DNA of 64,000 nucleotides. Source: Sandaracinus amylolyticus (GTDB taxonomy: Bacteria > Myxococcota_A > Polyangia > Polyangiales > Sandaracinaceae). The notes beneath the pieces are model-generated. The model did no database searches. It saw only the letters and a program-made list of their open reading frames with translations, and was not told the origin of the DNA. Below are positions 54,357 through 61,876 of this stretch, one piece after another (position 1 is the first letter of the stretch; each line of letters starts with the position of its first letter). Location of the stretch: assembly GCF_021631985.1 (NCBI RefSeq), contig NZ_CP070225.1, positions 7,192,001-7,256,000 on the forward strand, written 5' to 3'. The position numbers and the translations under genes are program-made.

Positions 54357-54980
54357 TCAGCGGCCCTTCTGCATCAGCAGGTTCTCGAGCTTCATCGTCG
54401 AGAGCTCCATGTCCTGCTTGATCTTCTTCGCCTGGCTGTGGAGGAACAGGTGGAACGTCATGCAGATGACGGCGATGCCGAGCCCGAGCGCCGTGTTCCA
54501 CATGGCCTCGGAGATACCGGCCGCGAGGAGCGCCGCGCGCTGCGCCGGAGCCGCCGAGCCGAGCGCGCCGAACGCGCGGATGAGGCCCGAGATGGTGCCG
54601 AGCAGACCGACGAGCGTCGCGATGTTCGCGAGCGTCCACAGCGCGCCGATGCGCTTCTCGAGCTCGGGGTGGAGCTCCGCCCAGCGCTCTTCCATCGACG
54701 CGATGACCGCCTCGTCGCCGCGGTTCACCTGCGTGAGGCCCGCCTTCACGACCTGCAGCAGGGGCAGCGGCGCTGCCTCGCAGAGCTTGATCGCGCGATC
54801 GATGTTCCCGGCCTGCACCAGCTTCCGGATCTGCGCCATGAACTCACGCGAGTTCACGCGGTACTTCGTCAGGATGTAGACGAAGCGCTCCGCGATGATC
54901 GCCAGCACGATGGCGAGGACGGCGACGTTGATGAACGAGAACGGCGCGCCATCACGGAGGGCATGCCAGATAGCTTCCAT
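54357..54980 (-). CDS. ExbB/TolQ/MotA-family proton channel (minus-strand operon)
   Basis: A 207-residue ExbB/TolQ homologue with three membrane segments: about 18-36 (NVAVLAIVLAIIAERFVYIL), 115-140 (LWTLANIATLVGLLGTISGLI) and 158-180 (TALGLGIAVICMTFHLFL). The conserved GTISG and the small-residue stretch ALGLGIAV match the family. It forms the channel of an energy-transducing complex with the two ExbD proteins encoded after it. No TonB is encoded nearby. A TTGACA box at 55153-55158 may serve as its promoter. Confidence 0.9.
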   Translation of the reverse strand: MEAIWHALRDGAPFSFINVAVLAIVLAIIAERFVYILTKYRVNSREFMAQIRKLVQAGNIDRAIKLCEAAPLPLLQVVKAGLTQVNRGDEAVIASMEERWAELHPELEKRIGALWTLANIATLVGLLGTISGLIRAFGALGSAAPAQRAALLAAGISEAMWNTALGLGIAVICMTFHLFLHSQAKKIKQDMELSTMKLENLLMQKGR

Positions 54981-55128
54981 CTTGCGGGGCTCCTTGAGCT
55001 TCCTTGCGCTGTTCTTCCTATCGTCAGGCAGCGCGGCTAGCGCTCGCTGTGCACCACTTCCCAGATCGTGCGTGCAGCGAGGTGCGTGGTCGGAGAGGAT
55101 CGACGCGCGACTCTACGAACGCCGCGCG

Positions 55129-55158
55129 AAGCTACTGTAGCTGGGCTCGGATTGTCAA
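55129..55158 (-). promoter_or_regulatory. Likely promoter of the minus-strand exbB operon
   Basis: A perfect TTGACA (55153-55158 in complement) is followed by TAGCTT after 18 bases (55129-55134), with an alternative TACAGT closer by (13 bases). The leader would be about 140 bases. It shares the 555-base divergent region (54981-55535) with the opposite operon's promoter; no gene is seen in between. Confidence 0.45.
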
Positions 55159-55389
55159 CGCATCGGGCCGTCGCGCGCAAGGCCTCGATGACGCGTCCAG
55201 GCCGATCGGACGGCGGGCGATCGCATCTCGCGCCTCGGTGGCCGGGGCGTGTGCGCGCCGTCATCGCGGACACCACGACGGCGATCGATCTTCGACGGAA
55301 CCGAATCGTGCAAATCGACCTCTAAGGACCGACTCGCACGCGTGTCGAACACCCCCACAAACGCCCGGGAAAGCGGATCGAGATCACTC

Positions 55390-55417
55390 TTGACCTCAAT
55401 ACCCGGGCCTGTATCAT
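55390..55417 (+). promoter_or_regulatory. Promoter of the plus-strand exbB operon
   Basis: TTGACC (-35, 55390-55395) and TATCAT (-10, 55412-55417) are 16 bases apart and about 118 bases before the exbB ATG at 55536. Confidence 0.65.
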
Positions 55418-55535
55418 CGCTCGCCGTTCCCGTAGGAAGCTGCGCTTTTCGCTTCGAAACATTGCTTGTGTTAGCGAGCTCGCGAAGTCGAGACCGCAGC
55501 ATCCACGAGAGGCCCCCAGGAGGAAGAAAGGCACC

Positions 55536-56189
55536 ATGGCAACGCTGGCGCACCACTTCGAAGAGGGCGGTTGGGGCATGTACCCCATCCTCTTCTGGCA
55601 GATCATCGCGATCGGCATCATCATCGAGCGCTCGATCTACCTGTACCGCAGCTCGATCAACCGCGACGTCTTCCTCGCCACGATGCAGAAGTGCATCCTC
55701 GCCGGCGACATCGGACGCGCGATCAAGCTCTGCTCGGCTGCGAACGCGCCGCTCGCCCGCATCGTCAAGGCGGGTCTCATGAAGGTCAATCGCCCCGACT
55801 CGGAAGTGCAGGCGGCGATGGACGAGGCCGCGCTTCGTGAGCTCCCGAAGATCGAGAGCCGCACGGGCTACCTCGCGCTGCTCGCGAACCTCGCGATGCT
55901 CTCGGGTCTTCTCGGCACCGTCACCGGTCTGATCGCCGCCTTCGGCGCGGTCGCGAACGCCGACGCCGCGAGCCGCGCGACGATGCTCGCCCGCGGTATC
56001 TCGGAGGCCATGAACTGCACGGCCTTCGGTCTGCTCGCCGCGATCATCGCGCTCATCGGCTTCGCCGTGCTCAACGGCAAGACGCAGGGCCTCCTCGACG
56101 ACATCAACGGCGCGACCGTCCAGGTGATGAACCTGGTCGTGAACAACCGCTCCAAGATCAACCTCCAGGGCCTCCAGCAGGCGGCCTGA
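55536..56189 (+). CDS. ExbB/TolQ-family proton channel (plus-strand operon)
   Basis: A 217-residue ExbB/TolQ homologue with an N-terminal Trp/Gly segment (FEEGGWGMYPILFWQII), three membrane segments (about 14-34, 114-138 and 158-182), and the family signatures LSGLLGTVTGLI and ALFGLLAAIIALI-like packing helices. It is the first gene of the plus-strand exbB-exbD-exbD operon and is divergent from the similar minus-strand set, to which it is clearly related but not close. A Shine-Dalgarno sequence GGAGGAAG lies upstream of ATG 55536. Confidence 0.9.
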   Translation: MATLAHHFEEGGWGMYPILFWQIIAIGIIIERSIYLYRSSINRDVFLATMQKCILAGDIGRAIKLCSAANAPLARIVKAGLMKVNRPDSEVQAAMDEAALRELPKIESRTGYLALLANLAMLSGLLGTVTGLIAAFGAVANADAASRATMLARGISEAMNCTAFGLLAAIIALIGFAVLNGKTQGLLDDINGATVQVMNLVVNNRSKINLQGLQQAA

Positions 56190-56209
56190 TCTCGAGCACG
56201 GGGCCTCTC

Positions 56210-56295
56210 GGGAACACGGAAGGGCCGCTCCGCTCGCTAGTTCGCGGACTAACGCCGCGAAATCTCACGCGAGGCAGCGGCCCTTCTTCGTTCCC
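56210..56295 (+). other. Long intra-operon RNA hairpin
   Basis: Between exbB and the first exbD, the 20-base arm 56210-56229 (GGGAACACGGAAGGGCCGCT) is complementary to 56276-56295 except for an internal four-base bulge, enclosing a 46-base loop. It could be an attenuator, an mRNA-processing or stability element that lowers exbD relative to exbB. No T run follows. Confidence 0.5.
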
Positions 56296-56377
56296 GGGAC
56301 TCGAGGTCCCGACTCGTACGCTCCGAGATCGTTCGTAGTAGTTTCGCTCGCCCCAGAACCGAAGCGCGGAGACCAAG

Positions 56378-56854
56378 ATGGGTGGCATTAGCGTCGGCGG
56401 TGGTCACGGCGGGAAGAAGAGCGTCGATTCCGAGATCCCGCTCGTCCCGTTCATCGATCTGCTCCTCTGCTGCGTCATGTTCCTGCTCGTCACGGCGGTG
56501 TGGAACCGCCTGGCGCGCCTCGACGCGAACCAGCAGGTCCCCGGTCAGGCCGCGCAGCCCGACCAGCCTCCTCCCGAGGAGACGATCCGCCTCTACCTGC
56601 AGGTGACGCAGGCGGGCTTCACCATCGCGTCGACCGCGGGTGAGCGCATCGAGATCCCGAAGGCGAGCGGTGAGTACGACCTCGAGACGCTTCGCACGCG
56701 TCTCACCGAGCGTCGCACCGCGGAGCCGAACCGTCGCGACCTGATCGTCGCGCCCGAGGACGGCGTTCTCTACGAGGACGTCATCGCGGCGATGGATCTC
56801 GCGGTGGGCCAGGGCTTCGAGGACGTGTCCCTTTCGGATGGAGCGGCGCTCTGA
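56378..56854 (+). CDS. ExbD/TolR-family protein (plus-strand operon, first copy)
   Basis: A 158-residue ExbD/TolR homologue with a Gly-rich basic N-terminus (GGISVGGGHGGKKSVDSE), a membrane segment IPLVPFIDLLLCCVMFLLVT with the proton-coupling Asp, and a periplasmic domain (about 50-158) with the strand-helix pattern of the family (RRDLIVAPEDGVLYEDVIAAMDLAV). It is 188 bases after exbB, separated by the long hairpin, and 24 bases before the second exbD. Confidence 0.88.
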   Translation: MGGISVGGGHGGKKSVDSEIPLVPFIDLLLCCVMFLLVTAVWNRLARLDANQQVPGQAAQPDQPPPEETIRLYLQVTQAGFTIASTAGERIEIPKASGEYDLETLRTRLTERRTAEPNRRDLIVAPEDGVLYEDVIAAMDLAVGQGFEDVSLSDGAAL

Positions 56855-56878
56855 GCGAGCGCTGAAGAGGAACGAGTC

Positions 56879-57418
56879 ATGCCGATTCACAAGCCCGACC
56901 GAGTCCTTCTCCACCACGTCCCGCTCAAGTTCGTCCGCAGCAAGGTGGCGGGCGGCGGGCGCAAGTCGATGGACTCGCAGATCCCGCTGGTCCCCTTCAT
57001 CGACTTCCTCATCACGCTGGTCGTCTTCCTGCTCTCGTCGTTCAGCGCGAGCGGTGAGCTGCTCTCGCAGCGCCCGAACCTCGTGATGCCGAACGCGACC
57101 AACGCGATCGACCTCGAGCTCGCGCCGATCGTCGCGATCGACGCGCGCGTCGTGACGCTCGACGGCCGCCGCATGGCGGACACGCCGACGCTCGCCGCGA
57201 ACGCGGGCCTCGAGCGCATCGAGCAGCTCGTCTCGGACCTCGAGACGCTGCGCCGCAACTGGTCGATCCTCCACGCTCGCGAGCCCTTCCCGGGCACCGT
57301 GATCGTGCAGGCGGACCGCTCGATCGACTTCCGCGTGATCAAGAAGGTGATGTTCTCGGCGGCCCAGGCCGGCTACACGAACATCAGCTTCGCCGTGAAC
57401 CAGGCCGGTGGAGACTGA
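56879..57418 (+). CDS. ExbD/TolR-family protein (plus-strand operon, second copy)
   Basis: A 179-residue ExbD/TolR homologue. The N-terminal segment is basic (PLKFVRSKVAGGGRKSMDSQ); the membrane segment IPLVPFIDFLITLVVFLLSS has the expected Asp. The periplasmic domain (about 65-179) includes GTVIVQADRSIDFRVIKKVM, the usual ExbD sheet-helix. It is the last gene before a strong terminator. Two different ExbD proteins per ExbB suggest a mixed ExbD dimer, as inferred for the other operon. Confidence 0.88.
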   Translation: MPIHKPDRVLLHHVPLKFVRSKVAGGGRKSMDSQIPLVPFIDFLITLVVFLLSSFSASGELLSQRPNLVMPNATNAIDLELAPIVAIDARVVTLDGRRMADTPTLAANAGLERIEQLVSDLETLRRNWSILHAREPFPGTVIVQADRSIDFRVIKKVMFSAAQAGYTNISFAVNQAGGD

Positions 57419-57490
57419 TTGTCCCCGGGGGGCTACGCGCCCCCCTGTCGACCCCCTGGCCGACTAGACAGTCACTCCGACGGAACCCGA

Positions 57491-57531
57491 CGGGCCCCGC
57501 GCACACTAGTGCTCGGGGCCCGCGCTGTTTT
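57491..57531 (+). terminator. Rho-independent terminator after the plus-strand exbD genes
   Basis: A perfect 9-bp stem CGGGCCCCG (57491-57499) pairs with 57514-57522 around a 14-base loop, and is followed by GCGCTGTTTT. It separates the exb operon from the next transcription unit. Confidence 0.75.
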
Positions 57532-57571
57532 CTGGGCTGCAGTATTTTCGGCTATAGAGGGCGCACTCGAC

Positions 57572-58615
57572 ATGAGCGACGAGAAGGATCCGAACGAGCC
57601 CGCACTGAAGCCGGCGCGGCCCGAGCCCGACGAGCTGCTCGGGCGGCCCTCGTACATGCCGCGGATCCCGTGGAAGTGGATCGTGATCTTCGGCGGGATG
57701 ATCGCGCTCGGAGTGGGCGCCTATCAGGTGCGCGAGCGACAGCGCGCCGACGCGATGCGCACGCAGGTGCTCGACACCTACGACCAGCACCTGAGCTCGC
57801 TCTCGGAGCGCTACGTCGGGTTCCGCCAGCGCATCGAGCAGTGGACGATGGAGGCCGCGCAGGCGGGCGAGCCCGAGCGCTGGGTCGATCCGCGGCTGCG
57901 CATCTCGGGGCTGCACTCGGGGGACGGCATCTATCTGCGCCTCACCTCGGAGCAGGCGTCGAGCCGTGAGGGCATCGCACAGGCGGCGATGGCGATGGAG
58001 CAGGACGCGCTGACGCGCTGCCTCGGCATCGCTCCGGCGTCGGCGCGCGGGCTCTACGAGACCGGCTCGTTCCTGTCGCCCGAGTGGCGCGACGAGGCGC
58101 GCGCGACGAGCGACTACATGCGGCTGCGCGTGATGGACGAGCAGCTCGCGCGGAACATCGAGGTCGACGTGCCGGTGGTCGCGAGCCTGCTCGGCGCGCA
58201 GTACTTCCTGCTCGTCGTCCAGCAGGCCGACAACCGGCGCGACGAGCCGGTGGACGTGTTCCTGTGGGACCTGCGCGAGGAGCGCCAGCTGCTGCGCGCG
58301 CGGGTGCAGGCGCGCGGGATCCTGCTCCCGGTGCGGCTGCGCTTCGACGGAGTGCCGCCCGCACCGCCGGCCGACGGCCACCCCCAGATGCGCAGCGGCG
58401 GCGCGCACGACTGCTCGATCGCGGCGCAGATCAAGGCGCTCACCGGCGAGGCCCCGCTGACGGTCGAGAGCGGCGACGTGCTCGAGCGCCGCATGGAGGA
58501 GCAGCAGGCCGAGGACGCGCCCGCCGAGGGCAGCGCAGCGCCGGCCGAGGGCAGCGCAGCGCCCGCCGAAGGAGCGCCCGCCGAGCCCGCACCGGGAAGC
58601 GCGCCCGCGCCCTGA
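57572..58615 (+). CDS. Single-membrane-segment protein of unknown function
   Basis: A 347-residue protein with a short acidic cytoplasmic N-terminus, one membrane segment (about 33-50, WKWIVIFGGMIALGVGAYQV) and an extracytoplasmic domain of about 230 residues rich in Arg and Glu helices (ALTRCLGIAPASARGLYE; a cysteine in AHDCSIAAQIK), then an Ala/Pro/Glu repeat tail (APAEGSA units). No family is recognised. A -10-like TATAGA (57553-57558) precedes the ATG 57572, which is chosen over the longer frame. It leads an apparent operon with alr (15-base gap) and the AGPS-like gene. Confidence 0.65.
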   Translation: MSDEKDPNEPALKPARPEPDELLGRPSYMPRIPWKWIVIFGGMIALGVGAYQVRERQRADAMRTQVLDTYDQHLSSLSERYVGFRQRIEQWTMEAAQAGEPERWVDPRLRISGLHSGDGIYLRLTSEQASSREGIAQAAMAMEQDALTRCLGIAPASARGLYETGSFLSPEWRDEARATSDYMRLRVMDEQLARNIEVDVPVVASLLGAQYFLLVVQQADNRRDEPVDVFLWDLREERQLLRARVQARGILLPVRLRFDGVPPAPPADGHPQMRSGGAHDCSIAAQIKALTGEAPLTVESGDVLERRMEEQQAEDAPAEGSAAPAEGSAAPAEGAPAEPAPGSAPAP

Positions 58616-58630
58616 GCCGTCATTCACCGC

Positions 58631-59770
58631 GTGCGTCTCCACGAGCCCACCATCGCGAGCAGCGAGCTGCGCCCCACCCACCTCGAGGTGGATCTGGCGC
58701 AGCTCGTCGCGAACTACCGCGCGATCCAGGCCCACGTCGGCGCCGCGCGCGTGATGCCGATCCTCAAGGCCAACGCGTACGGCCACGGCCTCGTGGAGGT
58801 CGCGCGCACGCTCGAGTCGATCGGCGCGCCGATGATCGGCGTCGCGTACCTCGAGGAGGGCATCCGCCTGCGCGAAGAGGGCGTGCGGATGCCGGTGCTC
58901 GTGCTCGGCGGGATCGTGGGCGAGCAGATCCCGCTCTTCCTCGACCACGACCTCACGCTCTGCGCGTCGTCGATCGACAAGCTTCGCGCGATCGAGTCGT
59001 GCGCCGAGTCGAAGAAGGTGCGCGCCAAGGTGCACCTGAAGATCGACACCGGCATGGAGCGCATCGGCGTGCACTGGTACAGCGCCGAGGGCCTGCTCGA
59101 TGCGTCGCTCGGGTGCCGTCACGTCGACGTCGAGGGCGTGTTCACGCACTTCGCAAACGCCGACGAGGGCGACCTCGGACACGCGCGCCTGCAGCTCGAG
59201 CGCTTCCACGAGGTGTTGCGCTTCTACGAGCGCCGATCGATCGCGCCGCCGATCCGCCATGCCGCGAACTCGGGCGCGATCCTCGCGCTGCCCGAGAGCC
59301 ACTTCGACATGGTGCGCCCCGGGATCTTGTTCTACGGCGCGCGCCCTTCGCCCTTCGTGCCCGACCTCGTCCCGGTGCGGGGCGCGCTGCGATGGGTCAC
59401 GCGCGTCGTCTACTTCAAGGTCGTGAAGCCGGGGCACTCGGTGAGCTACGGCTCGACGTGGACGCCCTCGGACATGACGCGCGTCGTGACGCTGCCGGTG
59501 GGCTACGGCGACGGCTACACGCGCGCGCTCTCGAACCGCGCCGAGGTGATCCTGCGCGGTGCGCGACACCCGGTCGTCGGACGCGTGTGCATGGATCAGC
59601 TGATGGTCAGCATCGGCTGGGGCACCGCGTACAACGGCGACGAGGTCGTGCTGCTCGGGCGCGACGGCGATCACGAGATCACGGTGGAAGAGCTCGCGGC
59701 GTGGGCGGGCACGATCCCCCACGAGATCCTGGTCAGCATCAACACCCGGGTGCCTCGCGTGTATCGATGA
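58631..59770 (+). CDS. alr: Alanine racemase
   Basis: A 379-residue PLP-dependent racemase that makes D-alanine for peptidoglycan. The PLP lysine is in PILKANAYGHG near the N-terminus. The second catalytic base, a tyrosine, is in LPVGYGDGYTRAL, and MDQLM follows in VCMDQLMVSI. The C-terminal beta-domain (about 245-379) is complete. The start is GTG 58631, 15 bases past the upstream stop. The first 15 residues precede the conserved RPTHLEVDLAQL. It is the second gene of the operon. Confidence 0.95.
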   Translation: MRLHEPTIASSELRPTHLEVDLAQLVANYRAIQAHVGAARVMPILKANAYGHGLVEVARTLESIGAPMIGVAYLEEGIRLREEGVRMPVLVLGGIVGEQIPLFLDHDLTLCASSIDKLRAIESCAESKKVRAKVHLKIDTGMERIGVHWYSAEGLLDASLGCRHVDVEGVFTHFANADEGDLGHARLQLERFHEVLRFYERRSIAPPIRHAANSGAILALPESHFDMVRPGILFYGARPSPFVPDLVPVRGALRWVTRVVYFKVVKPGHSVSYGSTWTPSDMTRVVTLPVGYGDGYTRALSNRAEVILRGARHPVVGRVCMDQLMVSIGWGTAYNGDEVVLLGRDGDHEITVEELAAWAGTIPHEILVSINTRVPRVYR

Positions 59771-59790
59771 TCGAGTAGCCTCTTCGCGCG

Positions 59791-61383
59791 ATGCGAAGAC
59801 GCTCTCACTGGGCCTGGGGCTGGGCGGATCGATTCCCCGATCGCGATGCGAGGCGCGCGATCGGCGAGCAGGTGCGCGCGATCACGTCGTTCGACGTGAA
59901 GGACGTGCACGAGCCCATCGCGCTCGATGCGATCACGATGCCGACACCGCGCATCGACGCGCCTCCCACGCTCGCGGAGATCGCGTCGATCGATCACGAG
60001 GACCGTGCGCTGCACACGCGCGGTCGCTCGTATCGCGACGTGGTGCGCGGGTTCCACGGCGACTTCGCGAGCGCGCCCGATCTCGTGATGCGCCCGCGCG
60101 ACGAGCGCGAGGTCGAGGCCGTGCTCGACTGGGCGTCGGACGCGCGCGTCGCGGTGATCCCGTTCGGCGGCGGCACCAGCGTGGTCGGCGGTGTCGAGCT
60201 CGAGGAGCGTCGCGATGCGTACGCGGGCGTGGTGTCGCTCGATCTCGGCGCGATGACGCGCGTGCTCGAGGTCGACGCGACGTCGCGCGCGGCGCGCATC
60301 CAAGCGGGCGCGACGGGACCGCAGCTCGAGTCGCAGCTCGCGCAGCACGGCGTGTCGATGCGCTGCTATCCGCAGTCGTACGAGCACTCGACGCTCGGTG
60401 GATGGATCGCGACGCGCGCCGGCGGGCACTTCGCGACGGTCTACACCCACGTCGACGATCTCGTGGAGTCGATGCGCGTGGTGACGCCGCGCGGTCTGAT
60501 CGAGACGCGCCGACTGCCGGCGTCGGGCGCGGGGCCGAGCCCCGATCGCCTGATGCTCGGGAGCGAAGGGATCTTCGGCGTGATCACCGACGCGTGGGTG
60601 CGCGTGCAGGTGCGTCCGACGTTCCGCGCGAGCGCGAGCGTGAAGTTCACGAGCTACGAGCGCGCCGTCGACGCGACGCGCGCGATCGCGCAGTCGGGGC
60701 TCTTCCCGTCGAACTGTCGCCTCCTCGATCAGCGCGAGGCGATGATGAACGGCGTCGCGATGGGCGCGTCGGTGCTCGTGCTGGGCTTCGAGTCCGCGGA
60801 TCATCCGCTCGAGGCGTGGATGGAGCGCGCGCTCTCGATCGCGCGCGCGCAGGGCGGTGAGTCGGAGGGCGCGAGCTATCGCTCGGGCGCGGGCAGCGCC
60901 GACGACGCGGCAGGCCGATGGCGTCAGGCGTTCCTCGATGCGCCGTACCTGCAGAGCTCGCTGGTGAGCCTGGGGATGATCGCGGACACGTTCGAGACCG
61001 CGTGCACCTGGGATCGCTTCGCGACGCTGCACGCCGCGGTGGTGCGCGCGGTGCGCGACGCGAGCGCGCGCGTGTGCGGCGCGAAAGCCCTCGTGAGCTG
61101 CCGCTTCACGCACGTCTATCCCGACGGCCCCGCGCCCTACTACACGTTCGTCGCGCCCGCGACGCGCGGTCGCGAGCTCGAGCAGTGGACCGAGATCAAG
61201 CGCGCCGCGAGCGACGCGCTGATGGCCCACGGCGCGACGATCACCCACCACCACGCGGTCGGCCGGCTCCATCGCCCGTGGTACGAGCAGGAGCGCCCGA
61301 GTCTCTTCGAGCACGTGCTGCGCGCAACCAAGCGCGAGCTCGACCCGGCGGGGATCCTCAACCCGGGTGTGCTGCTCGCCTGA
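59791..61383 (+). CDS. FAD-binding oxidase, AGPS-like (ether-lipid synthase)
   Basis: A 530-residue FAD-linked enzyme related to alkyldihydroxyacetonephosphate synthase, which replaces an acyl by a fatty alcohol to form the ether bond of ether lipids. Present are the FAD-binding segment PFGGGTSVVGGV, STLGGWIATRAGGHFATVY, the substrate-site FTHVYPDGPAPYYTF and HHHAVGRLHRPWY, and a C-terminal helix-strand ending DPAGILNPGVLL. The N-terminus MRRRSHWAWGWADRFP also matches the AGPS subgroup. Myxobacteria are known to make ether lipids. A D-lactate or glycolate-type oxidase of the same fold is less likely. It is 20 bases after alr. Confidence 0.8.
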   Translation: MRRRSHWAWGWADRFPDRDARRAIGEQVRAITSFDVKDVHEPIALDAITMPTPRIDAPPTLAEIASIDHEDRALHTRGRSYRDVVRGFHGDFASAPDLVMRPRDEREVEAVLDWASDARVAVIPFGGGTSVVGGVELEERRDAYAGVVSLDLGAMTRVLEVDATSRAARIQAGATGPQLESQLAQHGVSMRCYPQSYEHSTLGGWIATRAGGHFATVYTHVDDLVESMRVVTPRGLIETRRLPASGAGPSPDRLMLGSEGIFGVITDAWVRVQVRPTFRASASVKFTSYERAVDATRAIAQSGLFPSNCRLLDQREAMMNGVAMGASVLVLGFESADHPLEAWMERALSIARAQGGESEGASYRSGAGSADDAAGRWRQAFLDAPYLQSSLVSLGMIADTFETACTWDRFATLHAAVVRAVRDASARVCGAKALVSCRFTHVYPDGPAPYYTFVAPATRGRELEQWTEIKRAASDALMAHGATITHHHAVGRLHRPWYEQERPSLFEHVLRATKRELDPAGILNPGVLLA

Positions 61384-61418
61384 CACGCTCTCAGGAGCTT
61401 CGGAGAGAAGGGGTTCCG

Positions 61419-61497
61419 CTAAGGAGAGCAGGAGGGACAGGAGCGAGGGAGAACCACCTCTCTCCCCTCCTGCCTTCCTAACTTCCTGCTTTCCTTA
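61419..61497. terminator. Nested hairpin after the AGPS-like gene
   Basis: The arm CTAAGGAGAGCAGGA (61420-61434) pairs with TCCTGCTTTCCTTAG on the other side (one mismatch), and the enclosed GGAGCGAGGGAGA/TCTCTCCC arms form an inner stem. Pyrimidine/purine strand asymmetry is strong. It lies 36 bases past the stop and probably ends the operon; a short T/A run follows. Confidence 0.5.
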
Positions 61498-61552
61498 GAA
61501 ATTCCGAATCCCGCTCTCCTCGGATTCCTGGCTTCCCGAGAGCTCTCGGATC

Positions 61553-61822
61553 GTGACCATGCGCATGAGGTCACGAGTCAGAATTCTCACGACGTGACCA
61601 TGCGTATGAGGTCACGAGTCAGAATTCTCGCCTTCGACCACTTCGCCCAGTGGTCGGGAGTCAGAATTCTCGCGTTCGACCACTTCGCCCAGTGGTCGGG
61701 AGTCAGAATTCTCGCGCAAGTGACCATGCGTATGAGGTCACGAGTCACAATTTATCGATCCGTGACCATGCGTATGAGGTCACGAGCCACAATTTATCGA
61801 TCCGACCACTGACCTCAGTGGG
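61553..61822. repeat. Array of about 42-bp hairpin units
   Basis: Six contiguous units of 41-42 bp start at 61553, 61594, 61636, 61678, 61720 and 61762, and a shorter seventh at 61804. Each holds a hairpin followed by a 19-20-base tail. Units 1, 2, 5 and 6 have stem GTGACC/GGTCAC and a 10-base loop; units 3 and 4 have stem GACCACT/AGTGGTC and a 6-base loop; unit 7 has CCACTGA/TCAGTGG. Tails are GAGTCAGAATTCTC-like in units 1-4 and end in CACAATTTATCGATCC in 5-6. The stems change while pairing is kept. There are no unique spacers. It occupies the gap between convergent genes; the rest of the 493-base gap shows nothing else. Confidence 0.9.
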
Positions 61823-61876
61823 CGACGGTCAGACGCCAGCGATCGCGATGACGTCGATGGAGGACGAGGTCACTCG

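Noticed and set aside
61594..61812. Short open frames across the 42-bp hairpin array
   Set aside because: They are made of the repeat itself, and the codon pattern (A/T-rich third positions, repeats) does not match genes of this genome.
61553..61822. CRISPR array
   Set aside because: No unique spacers between units: the tails are also repeated, and no cas genes are present.
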